Source: a virus | Reading direction: 5' to 3' (one strand) | DNA length: 36,330 bases | IMG/VR virus record: IMGVR_UViG_3300046517_000617 | Coordinates: 1-36,330 of that record | Part shown: positions 6,751 to 13,199 of the stretch, in pieces | Numbering within the stretch: the first letter of the stretch is position 1 | Layout: each line of letters opens with the position of its first letter | Notes under the pieces: model-generated | Told to the model about the DNA's origin: nothing | The model's database searches: none | Seen by the model: only the letters and a program-made list of their open reading frames with translations | Program-made: the position numbers and the translations under genes

Positions 6751-7499
6751 CTTGTTGATTCCCTTTTTCTAAGTTCGGCGTCCAATTCGGCATAGCGCAC
6801 TGAGCCGATTTCTTCGAATTCCTTAGCGCCGGCGAATTTCAGGAACTTCACCATGTCGGAGCCAGTTTCCAGAACGCGCTTTTTGAGGCTTGCCGCTTGC
6901 GCTGCCGTAATGAAAGCACCCTCGTTGCGCCGGTCGTCGTCTTGCTCAATAATGATGTTCAAGCAGTTGCACAGAGCGAACCGTTTTGCGTAAGTGCTGG
7001 CGCTTCCATCCGATTGGCTTTCTGTAGCCCCTGGCGGACCGCCGCCGATGCGAACCGCAAACTCATTCTGGGAACTGTGACCTGAGGTATGGCGCAGGGT
7101 GCAAATCTGAATAATGCGCGGGCCATCATACTTCTGAGAGAATGAGATCGTGAATCCATGCTTGATGAGCAACGGACGCACTTGATCCATAATGTCCTCG
7201 TATGGCGCATAAGCATATTTGACGTATTTCTGCTCACCCGCCTTGCCGCCTTGAACGGGTTTCTTGGCAGTGATATTCGGCATTTCGGCTTGCAGGGCAT
7301 TAAAGGCGGCATTGAAATCCTGCTCCGCCTTCTTGTCCTGCATCTTTTGAAAAAGTTCCAGCATCTTCCCAAGAGCTTCGGTGTTCTCGGTCGTGATGCC
7401 TTTATCGAGCGTCGTTTGCAGCATCATCCCGACTTGCGACAACGGATCGTCGCGCAGGGCGACTGGCTGAGATTCGATTTTGGCTAATGATTCATTCAT
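6747..7499 (-). CDS. erf: ERF-family single-strand annealing protein
   Basis: 250 aa from the ATG at 7499. A GTG at 7511 is also in frame, but a GAGG sits about 11 bases before the ATG and falls inside the longer version's start. The ERF core is clear: KYAYAPYEDIMDQVRPLLIK, then GFTISFSQ, a strand TLRHTSGHS, and the signature ATESQSDGSASTYAKRF with the S-x-x-(T/S)YA(K/R)R motif, then EQDDD. ERF proteins form rings on ssDNA and anneal complementary strands, here with the YqaJ exonuclease. The C-terminal 60 residues are helical and may bind the ATPase. Confidence 0.92.
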   Translation of the reverse strand: MNESLAKIESQPVALRDDPLSQVGMMLQTTLDKGITTENTEALGKMLELFQKMQDKKAEQDFNAAFNALQAEMPNITAKKPVQGGKAGEQKYVKYAYAPYEDIMDQVRPLLIKHGFTISFSQKYDGPRIIQICTLRHTSGHSSQNEFAVRIGGGPPGATESQSDGSASTYAKRFALCNCLNIIIEQDDDRRNEGAFITAAQAASLKKRVLETGSDMVKFLKFAGAKEFEEIGSVRYAELDAELRKRESTR

Positions 7500-7504
7500 A
7501 AATT

Positions 7505-7693
7505 TCACCACCTCGCTTTCTGCGGCCCAACCGCCGCGGCGTTTTCCCGGCCCTTAATCGCGCTTACATCCGCCATCACCTCGGCCTGAGTCTCGCGCCA
7601 TGGCGTATAAAATCCTTGGCACGAGGCGCGATAAACCGGCCCTTCACATTCAAGTTTCCAGCCGAGTTGCCAGAGCTGTTCAACGATGGTCAT
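7505..7693 (-). CDS. Hypothetical protein, 62 aa
   Basis: Start placed at the ATG at 7693, which overlaps the stop of the upstream gene (ATGA). The 101-aa frame reaching 7810 lies mostly inside that gene. The sequence has a compact alpha/beta look: MTIVEQLWQLGWKLECEGPV, YRASCQGFYTPWRETQAE, then a helical, basic tail. Phages often carry a small protein of this shape (a short helix plus 'G-x-x-F-x-A-x-x-A' element), but I cannot name a family. It lies 5 bases before the ERF gene. Confidence 0.62.
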   Translation of the reverse strand: MTIVEQLWQLGWKLECEGPVYRASCQGFYTPWRETQAEVMADVSAIKGRENAAAVGPQKARW

Positions 7694-7932
7694 ACCTTCA
7701 CAACCTCCGTGGTTTGTGCCGACGCTTCGCAGATCGCTTTGTGCTTGGCCTCGGCTCTTAAACCCAAGGCATCGTTGATTTGGTTCCTCAAAATTTCCAG
7801 TTGTTCCCAAGTGATGAACTGCCGAATTCGGTCGTCAGACACTCTAAAAAGAATGCTGGTATAGGGACGGTCTAGTTCGTCGGTTTCGACGTGGGTTACA
7901 AGTCCTTGCTCTACGTAGCTGGTTACATCCAT
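7690..7932 (-). CDS. Hypothetical protein, 80 aa
   Basis: Unrecognised. The N-terminus looks beta-rich (VEQGLVTHVETDELDRPYTS, ILFRVSDDRIRQFITW), and a helix around EQLEILRNQINDALGL is followed by an Ala/Lys-rich tail. It is coupled downstream by ATGA overlap. A CTACGTAG palindrome lies inside the first codons (7911-7918), matching one in the control region at 9914-9921. This could be coincidence. Confidence 0.62.
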   Translation of the reverse strand: MDVTSYVEQGLVTHVETDELDRPYTSILFRVSDDRIRQFITWEQLEILRNQINDALGLRAEAKHKAICEASAQTTEVVKV

Positions 7933-7936
7933 AAAA

Positions 7937-8194
7937 TTACTTACTAACCGCCGCGATTATCGTCCACACAACGAAACCGAACGCGAAGATGAATCCGGCC
8001 AGCACCGCGTAAATCAGCACCATTTGAATGCTTTCACTGCGATCAACCTGGCGCTTGGCTTTTTGGTAATCCGCCTCGGCCCTGTTGTAATCGTCTAAAA
8101 GCGTTTCTGCGTTTTTGTAATTCTGCCAATCTTGAAAACGCTGCCGAGCTGCCTGGGATTGTTCTTCGCAATGAATTGAATAAAGTGTTTTCAT
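7937..8194 (-). CDS. Tail-anchored membrane protein, 85 aa
   Basis: The N-terminal 55 residues are charged and predicted coiled coil (AARQRFQDWQNYKNAETLLD, AEADYQKAKRQVDR). A single hydrophobic span follows at about 58-82 (MVLIYAVLAGFIFAFGFVVW). The layout suggests a cytoplasmic coiled coil anchored at the inner membrane by its C-terminus. It overlaps the upstream lipoprotein gene by 4 bases (ATGA). A lipoprotein plus membrane protein in the early region would suit superinfection exclusion or host takeover, which is inference from placement. Confidence 0.68.
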   Translation of the reverse strand: MKTLYSIHCEEQSQAARQRFQDWQNYKNAETLLDDYNRAEADYQKAKRQVDRSESIQMVLIYAVLAGFIFAFGFVVWTIIAAVSK

Positions 8195-8439
8195 TTGGAT
8201 TCAATTGCCGATGCGTCGGTAACTTCACAGACCGAAACGGCGTCTTTATAGCTGGAGTGAACCAATAGAAAGCGATGGCCTGAATTAGTGACCATCATCA
8301 CCCGGACAGAGCAGAAATAACCATCGGCGGGAATTATGGTTTTTGGAATACTGTCCGCCTCGGTGATGTGCGTTGTGGCCCTCTCTTCATAGCACCCGGT
8401 TAGTAACAGCGCTATTAAGATTGAATAAAGTATTTTCAT
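8191..8439 (-). CDS. Small lipoprotein, 82 aa
   Basis: Signal peptide MKILYSILIALLLTGC with a lipobox LLTGC, so lipidation is expected at Cys16. The mature part is about 66 residues with possible strands (YFCSVRVMMVTNSGHRFLLV) and two further cysteines (Cys43 and Cys71) that could form a disulphide. It is ATGA-coupled on both sides. Early-region phage lipoproteins are commonly involved in blocking secondary infection at the receptor. That is a family-level precedent, not shown here. Confidence 0.72.
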   Translation of the reverse strand: MKILYSILIALLLTGCYEERATTHITEADSIPKTIIPADGYFCSVRVMMVTNSGHRFLLVHSSYKDAVSVCEVTDASAIESK

Positions 8440-8726
8440 AGATCCTCGCGGACTTTGATGACTTTCTCGGCTGTTTTAGCCGCCGTAAAATTCTGCAATT
8501 CCGAGCTGGTCAATCCGTATTCAACCAGATTTCCAGCGTCGTTTAACTTTACATAAAATTCCCTCGGCTCCGGCTTGATGCGGTGGTCGCAATTGTTGTC
8601 TAATGGAAAATTCTCCTCATCACATAACCACCAATTGTTGCCACTTCTACACGTTTGCTGAATGCGCTTTCCATCCAACCACGCCTGAAGGATTGGGATG
8701 AGTTGCCTGATTTGCTCTTTGGTCAT
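8436..8726 (-). CDS. Conserved small phage protein, 96 aa
   Basis: Starts MTKEQIRQLIPILQAWLDGK, followed by a Trp-containing strand (NNWWLCDEENFPLD) and the sequence HRIKPEPREFYV. The order 'helix plus AW-x-x-G-K, Trp strand, YRIKPEPREFW' recurs in small early proteins of many phages. I recognise the pattern but not a function. It is ATGA-coupled to both neighbours. Confidence 0.72.
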   Translation of the reverse strand: MTKEQIRQLIPILQAWLDGKRIQQTCRSGNNWWLCDEENFPLDNNCDHRIKPEPREFYVKLNDAGNLVEYGLTSSELQNFTAAKTAEKVIKVREDL

Positions 8727-8935
8727 CGCACTTCCTCTGGTTCAGGACACATCGCGTAAACATCGGAGCGGACAATCCGCACCCATCTGTTTTCCATCAA
8801 TCGGTATCGCATTTTTCCCTTCACTGGTTTTTTGTTGTCATCAAGTTTGATGAGGTTCTTGTCGATTGTGTCCACGCTCCATCGCAGGTATTCCGCCGCT
8901 TCACTGCGCGTTACCCATGGGGAGTCGGGGGTCAC
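8723..8935 (-). CDS. HTH DNA-binding protein, excisionase/MerR-like
   Basis: 70 aa from a GTG at 8935. This start overlaps the methyltransferase stop (GTGA) and has a perfect AGGAGG 10 bases upstream (8946-8951). The helix-turn-helix is WVTRSEAAEYLRWSVDTIDK, typical of HTH_17/excisionase-type winged helices, followed by a wing (MRYRLMENRWVRIVRSDVYA) in the usual place. It could be the excisionase for the integrase in the other arc or a transcription regulator. It lies in the leftward operon and so would be made during lytic expression, which suits an excisionase. Confidence 0.75.
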   Translation of the reverse strand: MTPDSPWVTRSEAAEYLRWSVDTIDKNLIKLDDNKKPVKGKMRYRLMENRWVRIVRSDVYAMCPEPEEVR

Positions 8936-9666
8936 AAACTCAAAACCTCCTGTTGCAGCCGTCGCGCGGACGATTCGCAATGCGCCTCGTCAATGTCTAT
9001 GCCAATTGCGTTTCTCCCCAAGTCTTTGGCCGCTCTTAAAGTGGTCCCACTCCCCATAAATGGGTCTAAAACGGTATCCCCCAGATCGGTAGTGGCCAAA
9101 ATCGCCCGCAATGGATACTCGAGCGGGAACGCACACGGATGAAACCCTGAAACCTGATTGCCAAGTTTCCAGACCGTTAAATATCCAACGCAGTCTTGGT
9201 TCCATTTGTGCTTTTCCTTTACAAGCCAGTAAATTCTTTCATCAGACGGCCCAAACATTCTGGCATTTAACGTGCAGCTGCCATCGCGCTGCCAAATGAT
9301 TTCTTGCCTCACCCTCCACGGGGAACGCCTAATCCAATCCAACGGGAAAATGATATTGCCGTCACGCCATCTCAATTTATGGTTGTAAAACAAAGATCCG
9401 GTTGCCCCAATGCACCGATGAAGCAACTCCAGAATGTTGGATTGCCATTGCTGGTAATTTTCCTCTGGCATCGAATCAAAATAACCGTCTGAAATTTTGT
9501 CTACCCACCGCGTCTCCTTGTGCATCCCTGACGGCCTAAATGTATCAATTTTCTGATTATACGGCGGGCTGGTAACGGCGAGATGTATTTCCGGCAACGT
9601 CGGCAAAATCTCGCGGCAATCGCCGTGATAAATCACTATCCCGTTTTCTGAGTAATAGGGGGTCAC
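8932..9666 (-). CDS. DNA methyltransferase, SPPY-type (N4-cytosine/N6-adenine)
   Basis: 244 aa from a GTG at 9666, which overlaps the RHH gene stop (GTGA). The longer frame to 9765 lies inside that gene. The catalytic motif IV TSPPYN (32-37) precedes the S-adenosylmethionine motif DPFMGSGTT (201-209), so the order is the beta class. FHPCAFPLEYPLRAI and GRNAIGIDIDEAHCESSARR surround the cofactor pocket. No cognate restriction gene is seen. Likely a solitary methyltransferase guarding phage DNA or modulating operator binding. It is the second gene of the leftward operon, hence expressed very early. Confidence 0.92.
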   Translation of the reverse strand: MTPYYSENGIVIYHGDCREILPTLPEIHLAVTSPPYNQKIDTFRPSGMHKETRWVDKISDGYFDSMPEENYQQWQSNILELLHRCIGATGSLFYNHKLRWRDGNIIFPLDWIRRSPWRVRQEIIWQRDGSCTLNARMFGPSDERIYWLVKEKHKWNQDCVGYLTVWKLGNQVSGFHPCAFPLEYPLRAILATTDLGDTVLDPFMGSGTTLRAAKDLGRNAIGIDIDEAHCESSARRLQQEVLSL

Positions 9667-9845
9667 GCGGCTTTTCGCTTCTCGGAATTCAAATCGATGC
9701 GGACCAACGTGCGGATGTATTCGCTGAATGTGGCCATCTTGAGGTCGCGCATCCGTGCGTGGCACTCCTGAAACAGGTCATTCGAAATGGCTATAGACCG
9801 CTTGCCCAACACGGCTTTTTTCTCTTTGGATTGTTTGTCTTTCAT
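9663..9845 (-). CDS. Ribbon-helix-helix regulator A (leftward)
   Basis: 60 aa. A basic leader (KDKQSKEKKAVLG) precedes the RHH core. The DNA-contacting strand KRSIAIS is followed by helix 1 NDLFQECHARMRDLK and helix 2 ATFSEYIRTLVRIDL. The same core, with matching spacing, is found in the two plus-strand RHH proteins at 9972-10151 and 10148-10384, so the three are paralogues. It is first in the leftward operon and is transcribed away from the shared control region. Likely role: Arc/Mnt/CopG-type repressor controlling the divergent promoters and its own synthesis (inference). Confidence 0.8.
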   Translation of the reverse strand: MKDKQSKEKKAVLGKRSIAISNDLFQECHARMRDLKMATFSEYIRTLVRIDLNSEKRKAA

Positions 9846-9971
9846 AATGGAATAGCTACTAATTCGCTAAAAGTAGGAAAACTAACTACTTTTGTCCAGA
9901 ACTATTTTTCTATCTACGTAGTTTTTCTTGTAGACAAAGGCCGTCCAGTGTGAATAAGTAGGAAGAATGTT
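9846..9971. promoter_or_regulatory. Divergent control region with CTAC/GTAG operators
   Basis: This 126-base AT-rich gap separates the two divergent RHH operons. It contains an inverted repeat AAAAGTAG (9869-9876) / CTACTTTT (9886-9893) with a 9-base spacer, and a perfect palindrome CTACGTAG (9914-9921). Further CTAC/GTAG half-sites lie near 9856, 9931 and 9958. Repeated 4-base half-sites of alternating orientation are what RHH dimers bind. Both arcs must start here, but I could not identify convincing -35/-10 pairs, so exact promoters are left open. Confidence 0.7.
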
Positions 9972-10151
9972 ATGAATACTAACGAGAAAAGGGATTGGGA
10001 AAGGGCTGTTAAAAAATCCGTCAGTATGCCAAAAATACTTTTGGATGAGGCGGAAACTAGACGGCGGGAAACAAGATTAACGACACTTTCTGATTATATT
10101 CAGTGGCTAATCAGGGAAGACGTGAACAGAAACAGGCGGATGGCCGCGTGA
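9972..10151 (+). CDS. Ribbon-helix-helix regulator B (rightward)
   Basis: 59-aa gene with ATG at 9972. The core reads VKKSVSMPKILLDEAETRRR (14-33) then TLSDYIQWLIREDV, aligning residue for residue with regulator A's strand and helices (K-(R/K)-S-(I/V), S-x-Y-I-x-x-L-(I/V)-x-x-D). A purine stretch AGTAGGAAGAATG lies just upstream and may double as ribosome site and operator. Its stop overlaps the GTG of the next RHH gene. It is probably an antagonist or co-repressor to regulator A. Confidence 0.8.
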   Translation: MNTNEKRDWERAVKKSVSMPKILLDEAETRRRETRLTTLSDYIQWLIREDVNRNRRMAA

Positions 10152-10384
10152 GCGCCAAGAAGCGGTCTATTAGCGCCCCGGAAGAATTATTTCAGGAAGC
10201 CGATGCGCGTTGGAAGCGCCTGCGCTACAAAAAGTTCTCGCAATATATCCAAGAGCTTATAGAATCTGATGTCGAAAACAGGCCCGCGCATGGCGCACGA
10301 ACCGAGCGACAACCAAAACCAAATCCTGCACCCGCTACAAAGTTGGCACAGTTGGCGAAGACAAGGGCAATTCATTCAAAATGA
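10148..10384 (+). CDS. Ribbon-helix-helix regulator C (rightward)
   Basis: 78 aa from GTG at 10148, overlapping the previous stop (GTGA). A frame from 10103 exists but would overlap gene B by 49 bases. The core KKRSISAPEELFQEADARWK then KFSQYIQELIESDV matches regulators A and B. A 35-residue Pro/Gln/Lys-rich tail, absent from the other two, extends it. The tail could mediate multimerisation or contact RNA polymerase (inference). B and C are adjacent paralogues, probably a tandem duplication. Confidence 0.78.
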   Translation: MSAKKRSISAPEELFQEADARWKRLRYKKFSQYIQELIESDVENRPAHGARTERQPKPNPAPATKLAQLAKTRAIHSK

Positions 10385-10511
10385 CATGCCCATATTCATT
10401 CCAGATTTGCGCGGCCCAATCCGCGAACTGGAACGCCATAGCCAGTTTCTCCTGTTCTGTCATGCCCACAAGCATGGCGATCAATTCGGGGTCGGTAAGG
10501 ATGGATAACAT
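10335..10511 (-). CDS. Possible small protein, 58 aa, antisense to the RHH-C 3' end
   Basis: ATG at 10511 on the minus strand opens a 58-codon frame starting MLSILTDPELIAMLVGMTEQ, with a helix EKLAMAFQFADWAAQIWNEY. The composition looks more like a folded protein than the plus-strand frames here, which read as shadow sequence. It overlaps the end of regulator C by 50 bases in convergent orientation. It would be a lone leftward gene upstream of the switch. No ribosome site is evident, so this is tentative. Confidence 0.4.
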   Translation of the reverse strand: MLSILTDPELIAMLVGMTEQEKLAMAFQFADWAAQIWNEYGHVILNELPLSSPTVPTL

Positions 10512-10605
10512 AGGGAAGGATTTATCCGAAAGTCACCCAACCGTTGCAACGCCGTATCCTTCGGAACGGTTTCCCGAATAATACGTATAGTCAATAAGTG
10601 ACATT
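10385..10605. other. Intergenic segment before the integrase cassette
   Basis: No convincing plus-strand gene is seen here. Two plus-strand frames are open (10269-10508, 10381-10581), but their Ser/Cys/Ile-rich composition looks like the antisense of the minus-strand 58-aa frame. A palindrome ATACGTAT (10581-10588) lies about 18 bases before the next ATG and shares its TACGTA centre with the control-region palindrome. It may be an operator for the integrase cassette. Confidence 0.4.
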
Positions 10606-10839
10606 ATGCGCTTCCTCGAATTCCTTGAACCGTTCGCCTATGCGTTTGCTGGAATAGCGGCGATTATCGGTGTTGTCTATTTGATTTACGTCGCATGGGC
10701 ATGGCTGCTATTTCCCTTCAAAGTTTTGCACAGAATGGACCGCCTGATAGATTTGCAGAGCCAAACGAACACGCAACTTGCGGCCCTGAATCAGCGTCTC
10801 GGCTCCGCTGAGATTGTTACCGAACAAGTGGACGCATGA
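10606..10839 (+). CDS. Small membrane protein, 77 aa
   Basis: Hydrophobic N-terminal half (FLEPFAYAFAGIAAIIGVVY, then VAWAWLLFPFKVLH) with one long or two short membrane spans across about 7-40. A C-terminal amphipathic helix follows (RMDRLIDLQSQTNTQLAALN) that could form a coiled coil. Its stop overlaps the integrase ATG (ATGA), so the two are translationally coupled, which is unusual for an integrase. Function unknown. Confidence 0.68.
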   Translation: MRFLEFLEPFAYAFAGIAAIIGVVYLIYVAWAWLLFPFKVLHRMDRLIDLQSQTNTQLAALNQRLGSAEIVTEQVDA

Positions 10840-12104
10840 GCTTCACCCTACTCACCCCCGGCATCTACAAAGATTCGCGCACGGGCAATTTCTTCGAACG
10901 TCCGCGCGTTAATGGCCGTCGAACGTGGCGCAAACTCCATAGCCGCACGCTCAAGCTGGCGCGGGAAGAACTTGCGGCCAAACGGTCGGACCATGCCCGG
11001 TCAAAGCTAGGACTCGCCAAGAATCCCTATGATGCCAAGCCGCATTCGATAGGCGGTTTGTGTATTCAATACCTCGAAGCTGGTTGCCCCAATCGCCAGC
11101 AGCAGGAACGCACCGGCAAACAGTTGGCCCAGGAACAGTTTCGGCTAAACGCTTTGATACCCTTTTGGAAAAACATATTCCCCACCGAGGTGAAGTATTC
11201 GCACTATTCACAGTATTTCAACTGGCGCAAGAAACAGACGAAGAAAGCGCGATTTGGCGGTCGCGCGGTGGACATGGAATTAAACACGCTTTCGAATGCG
11301 CTGAGTTGGGCGTTGTCAGTCGGCAAGATTGAGATCAACCCATGCGCGGGCGGGCGCCCACGATTCAGGCCGGGTAACACGGTACGGCACTGCCGCGAGT
11401 TCGCACCATTGGACGGTAACGAGCTGCACGCATTGGCCGGCCATTTCTTTGAAGACCGCCGCAGCGAAGTCCTCGGCTGGCAACTGTTAATCGAAGCGAT
11501 GACGGGGTGTAGAACTTCCGAGGTGTTGAAATTGCGTCTCGATGCCAGGCACAAGGGCGAACCGGGATTCATTGATCATCTTCCTGATTCCGGGAAGGTG
11601 ATGGTACAAGATGGAAATCATGGATGGCTATGGATAGCTCGCTCGAAAGGCGGGGTGAAACCGTTTGTTCAGATTCATCCGGCGCTTGCTGAGTGCTTGG
11701 AATCGTTCAACCGCTGGCATCTGTGGCGGTTCCCAAAGTCAAAATGGTGGTTCCCTAGCTCGCGTAAAGGCGAACATCTGCCAATTGACCTCGGTTCACT
11801 CACGCAGGCGCTCAAGATGGCCGGGAAGCTGATTGCTGGCGCTCACCGCACGTCTCACGGCTTGCGAGCCTACTACGTCACCGTGCGGCGTTCCCAAGGC
11901 ATACCCGATGCACAGATAGCGGACGAAATAGGCGATAGGACCGGCGCGGCCATGATTGTCTCGACATACGGCAGCGTCCCGCCGAATTGGCGCGGCTCTG
12001 AGGCGATTCAATGGCTCCCGACGAAGGGTAAACCGGCGTGGACGGTGTTGAAGATGCCGGAGAATGTGGTGGCGCTTGACAGCGGGGTTAAAGTGGCGGG
12101 GTGA
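10836..12104 (+). CDS. int: Tyrosine recombinase integrase
   Basis: 422 aa. The N-terminal region (1-65) with a three-strand-like start FTLLTPGIYKDSRTG and VNGRRTWRKL matches the arm-binding domain of phage integrases. The core-binding domain lies around 70-180. The catalytic domain shows Arg226 in TGCRTSEVLKL, a Lys in RSKGG (271), H-x-x-R in SHGLRAYYV (341-344) and nucleophile Tyr378 in VSTYGSVPPNW. The box II second His is replaced by Asp (IGDRTG, 366-367). It catalyses attP x attB recombination into tRNA-Arg. attP lies about 1.1 kb downstream, on the same side as the cargo-like genes. Confidence 0.95.
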   Translation: MSFTLLTPGIYKDSRTGNFFERPRVNGRRTWRKLHSRTLKLAREELAAKRSDHARSKLGLAKNPYDAKPHSIGGLCIQYLEAGCPNRQQQERTGKQLAQEQFRLNALIPFWKNIFPTEVKYSHYSQYFNWRKKQTKKARFGGRAVDMELNTLSNALSWALSVGKIEINPCAGGRPRFRPGNTVRHCREFAPLDGNELHALAGHFFEDRRSEVLGWQLLIEAMTGCRTSEVLKLRLDARHKGEPGFIDHLPDSGKVMVQDGNHGWLWIARSKGGVKPFVQIHPALAECLESFNRWHLWRFPKSKWWFPSSRKGEHLPIDLGSLTQALKMAGKLIAGAHRTSHGLRAYYVTVRRSQGIPDAQIADEIGDRTGAAMIVSTYGSVPPNWRGSEAIQWLPTKGKPAWTVLKMPENVVALDSGVKVAG

Positions 12105-12307
12105 AATTGGCGCACATTGTAGAGGATGCGAGATTTGTGCTGGCGATAGGAATGGCGGTCGTATTTTTCACCATCATGCTTTTGCTCGGCAGTATTATAA
12201 GGCTGTTCGACTTGTTGGATTTGGGAACGGCTGCGGACGTGGTTGCAATCGCGGCGGAAGGATTTTACGATTGGGGATGGGATGCAGTTAGGAAGGTTAA
12301 GCCATGA
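12101..12307 (+). CDS. Small membrane protein, 68 aa
   Basis: GTG start at 12101 overlaps the integrase stop (GTGA). A membrane span occupies about 12-37 (FVLAIGMAVVFFTIMLLLGS). It is followed by an amphipathic tail containing LGTAADVVAIAAEGFYDWGW and a basic end. Its stop overlaps the ATG of the 276-aa gene (ATGA), so the two form a coupled pair between int and attP. Unknown function; a cargo/lysogenic-conversion pair is possible. Confidence 0.62.
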   Translation: MKLAHIVEDARFVLAIGMAVVFFTIMLLLGSIIRLFDLLDLGTAADVVAIAAEGFYDWGWDAVRKVKP

Positions 12308-13134
12308 ATGTTTCAAAGAGGTCTTATACAACAATGGCTCTGAACTTCGCGCCTTACATCAAGAAGCACCAGACAAGTTGGGACGAGCTGGCTGAACAAT
12401 TCAAATCCCTTGGCCAAGAATCGACAATGGCCGATTCTCATTTGAGCGCACCCGATCAAGAATGGGATTCTTATCTGAAGAGGGCAACTTTCGCTATGGA
12501 ATGGTTGGTTAACAAATCGGATGCGGTGCACATTTTTATTCAATCCTCTAATTTTGTTAATTGGCTTATTTCATGCGTTCCAGATGTTTTCGGGGACGCC
12601 AAATATCTAAAGGATGCAATAAGCATAAGCGAAAACAAATTCCCGTGCGTAGTTCATTTTCCCACGTCTTCGGGATACAGCTCTTTCATCTATTGGGCAG
12701 GGGACCAAAACAAGGAGCTTATGCTTTTGGATATTAGCCGTGGAAACAAATCGGGAATCGGGACACTCGCGATCAACGCCAATCACATAGGCGAAATTGA
12801 TAAACAATGGCTTCCTTACGTCAAAATCGTTTTAGCATTGGGAATGTACGTGTCGTGCTTTCCTGAAACCGTAAAGACCGGGCCACCGGACGATTTAAGA
12901 CACCCATCGCTTCATTCTTATAAAAGTTCGCAGACAATTGAAGTGTCTCCAAAAATTGTAAATCCGATAAGCCACGAAAGCCCGACTGCACACTTCAGAA
13001 AAGGGCATTTTAGGATTTTACAATCTGAGAAATTCACCAATAAAAGGTTTCAGGTAATTTTCGTGCGGCAGACTTTCGTAAAAGGAAAAGCCGTGACGAT
13101 TGTTTCCCCGGAAGAGGCTACGGTCTGTAGTTAA
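12304..13134 (+). CDS. Unknown cargo-like protein, 276 aa
   Basis: No family is assigned. The first 200 residues look like a folded alpha/beta domain with Trp/Phe-rich segments (TFAMEWLVNKSDAVHIFIQS, IYWAGDQNKELMLLDISRGN). The C-terminal segment SPTAHFRKGHFRILQ ... KRFQVIFVRQTFVKG resembles the 'H-x-R-(R/K)-G-H-(W/F)-R ... I-x-V-x-x-x-x-V-x-G' tail I associate with uncharacterised mobile-element proteins. It ends exactly where the attP arm repeats begin. A gene squeezed between int and attP is a classic site for phage cargo such as defence or immunity genes. That role is inference. Confidence 0.72.
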   Translation: MNVSKRSYTTMALNFAPYIKKHQTSWDELAEQFKSLGQESTMADSHLSAPDQEWDSYLKRATFAMEWLVNKSDAVHIFIQSSNFVNWLISCVPDVFGDAKYLKDAISISENKFPCVVHFPTSSGYSSFIYWAGDQNKELMLLDISRGNKSGIGTLAINANHIGEIDKQWLPYVKIVLALGMYVSCFPETVKTGPPDDLRHPSLHSYKSSQTIEVSPKIVNPISHESPTAHFRKGHFRILQSEKFTNKRFQVIFVRQTFVKGKAVTIVSPEEATVCS

Positions 13135-13158
13135 ATGGTATTCCAGATGGTATACGGC
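13135..13158 (+). promoter_or_regulatory. Integrase arm-type sites, left pair
   Basis: Two copies of ATGGTAT start at 13135 and 13147, exactly 12 bases apart. The second extends to ATGGTATACGGC. The same pair with the same 12-base spacing lies at 13354-13377 on the other side of the tRNA-derived core, in the same orientation. Paired direct repeats flanking a core on both sides are the classic pattern of integrase arm binding. Confidence 0.78.
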
Positions 13159-13199
13159 AAGTATCCGGAAATTCCGGACAGCTCAAACACTAAGCGGGC

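Noticed and set aside
9928-9956. Sigma70 promoter TTGTAG-17-TGAATA for the rightward RHH operon
   Set aside because: Spacing is right but both hexamers match the consensus poorly (about half or fewer positions), so it is not reported as a promoter.
10269-10581. Plus-strand frames between regulator C and the 77-aa gene
   Set aside because: Composition looks like antisense shadow, and they overlap regulator C out of frame without any stop/start coupling to neighbours.
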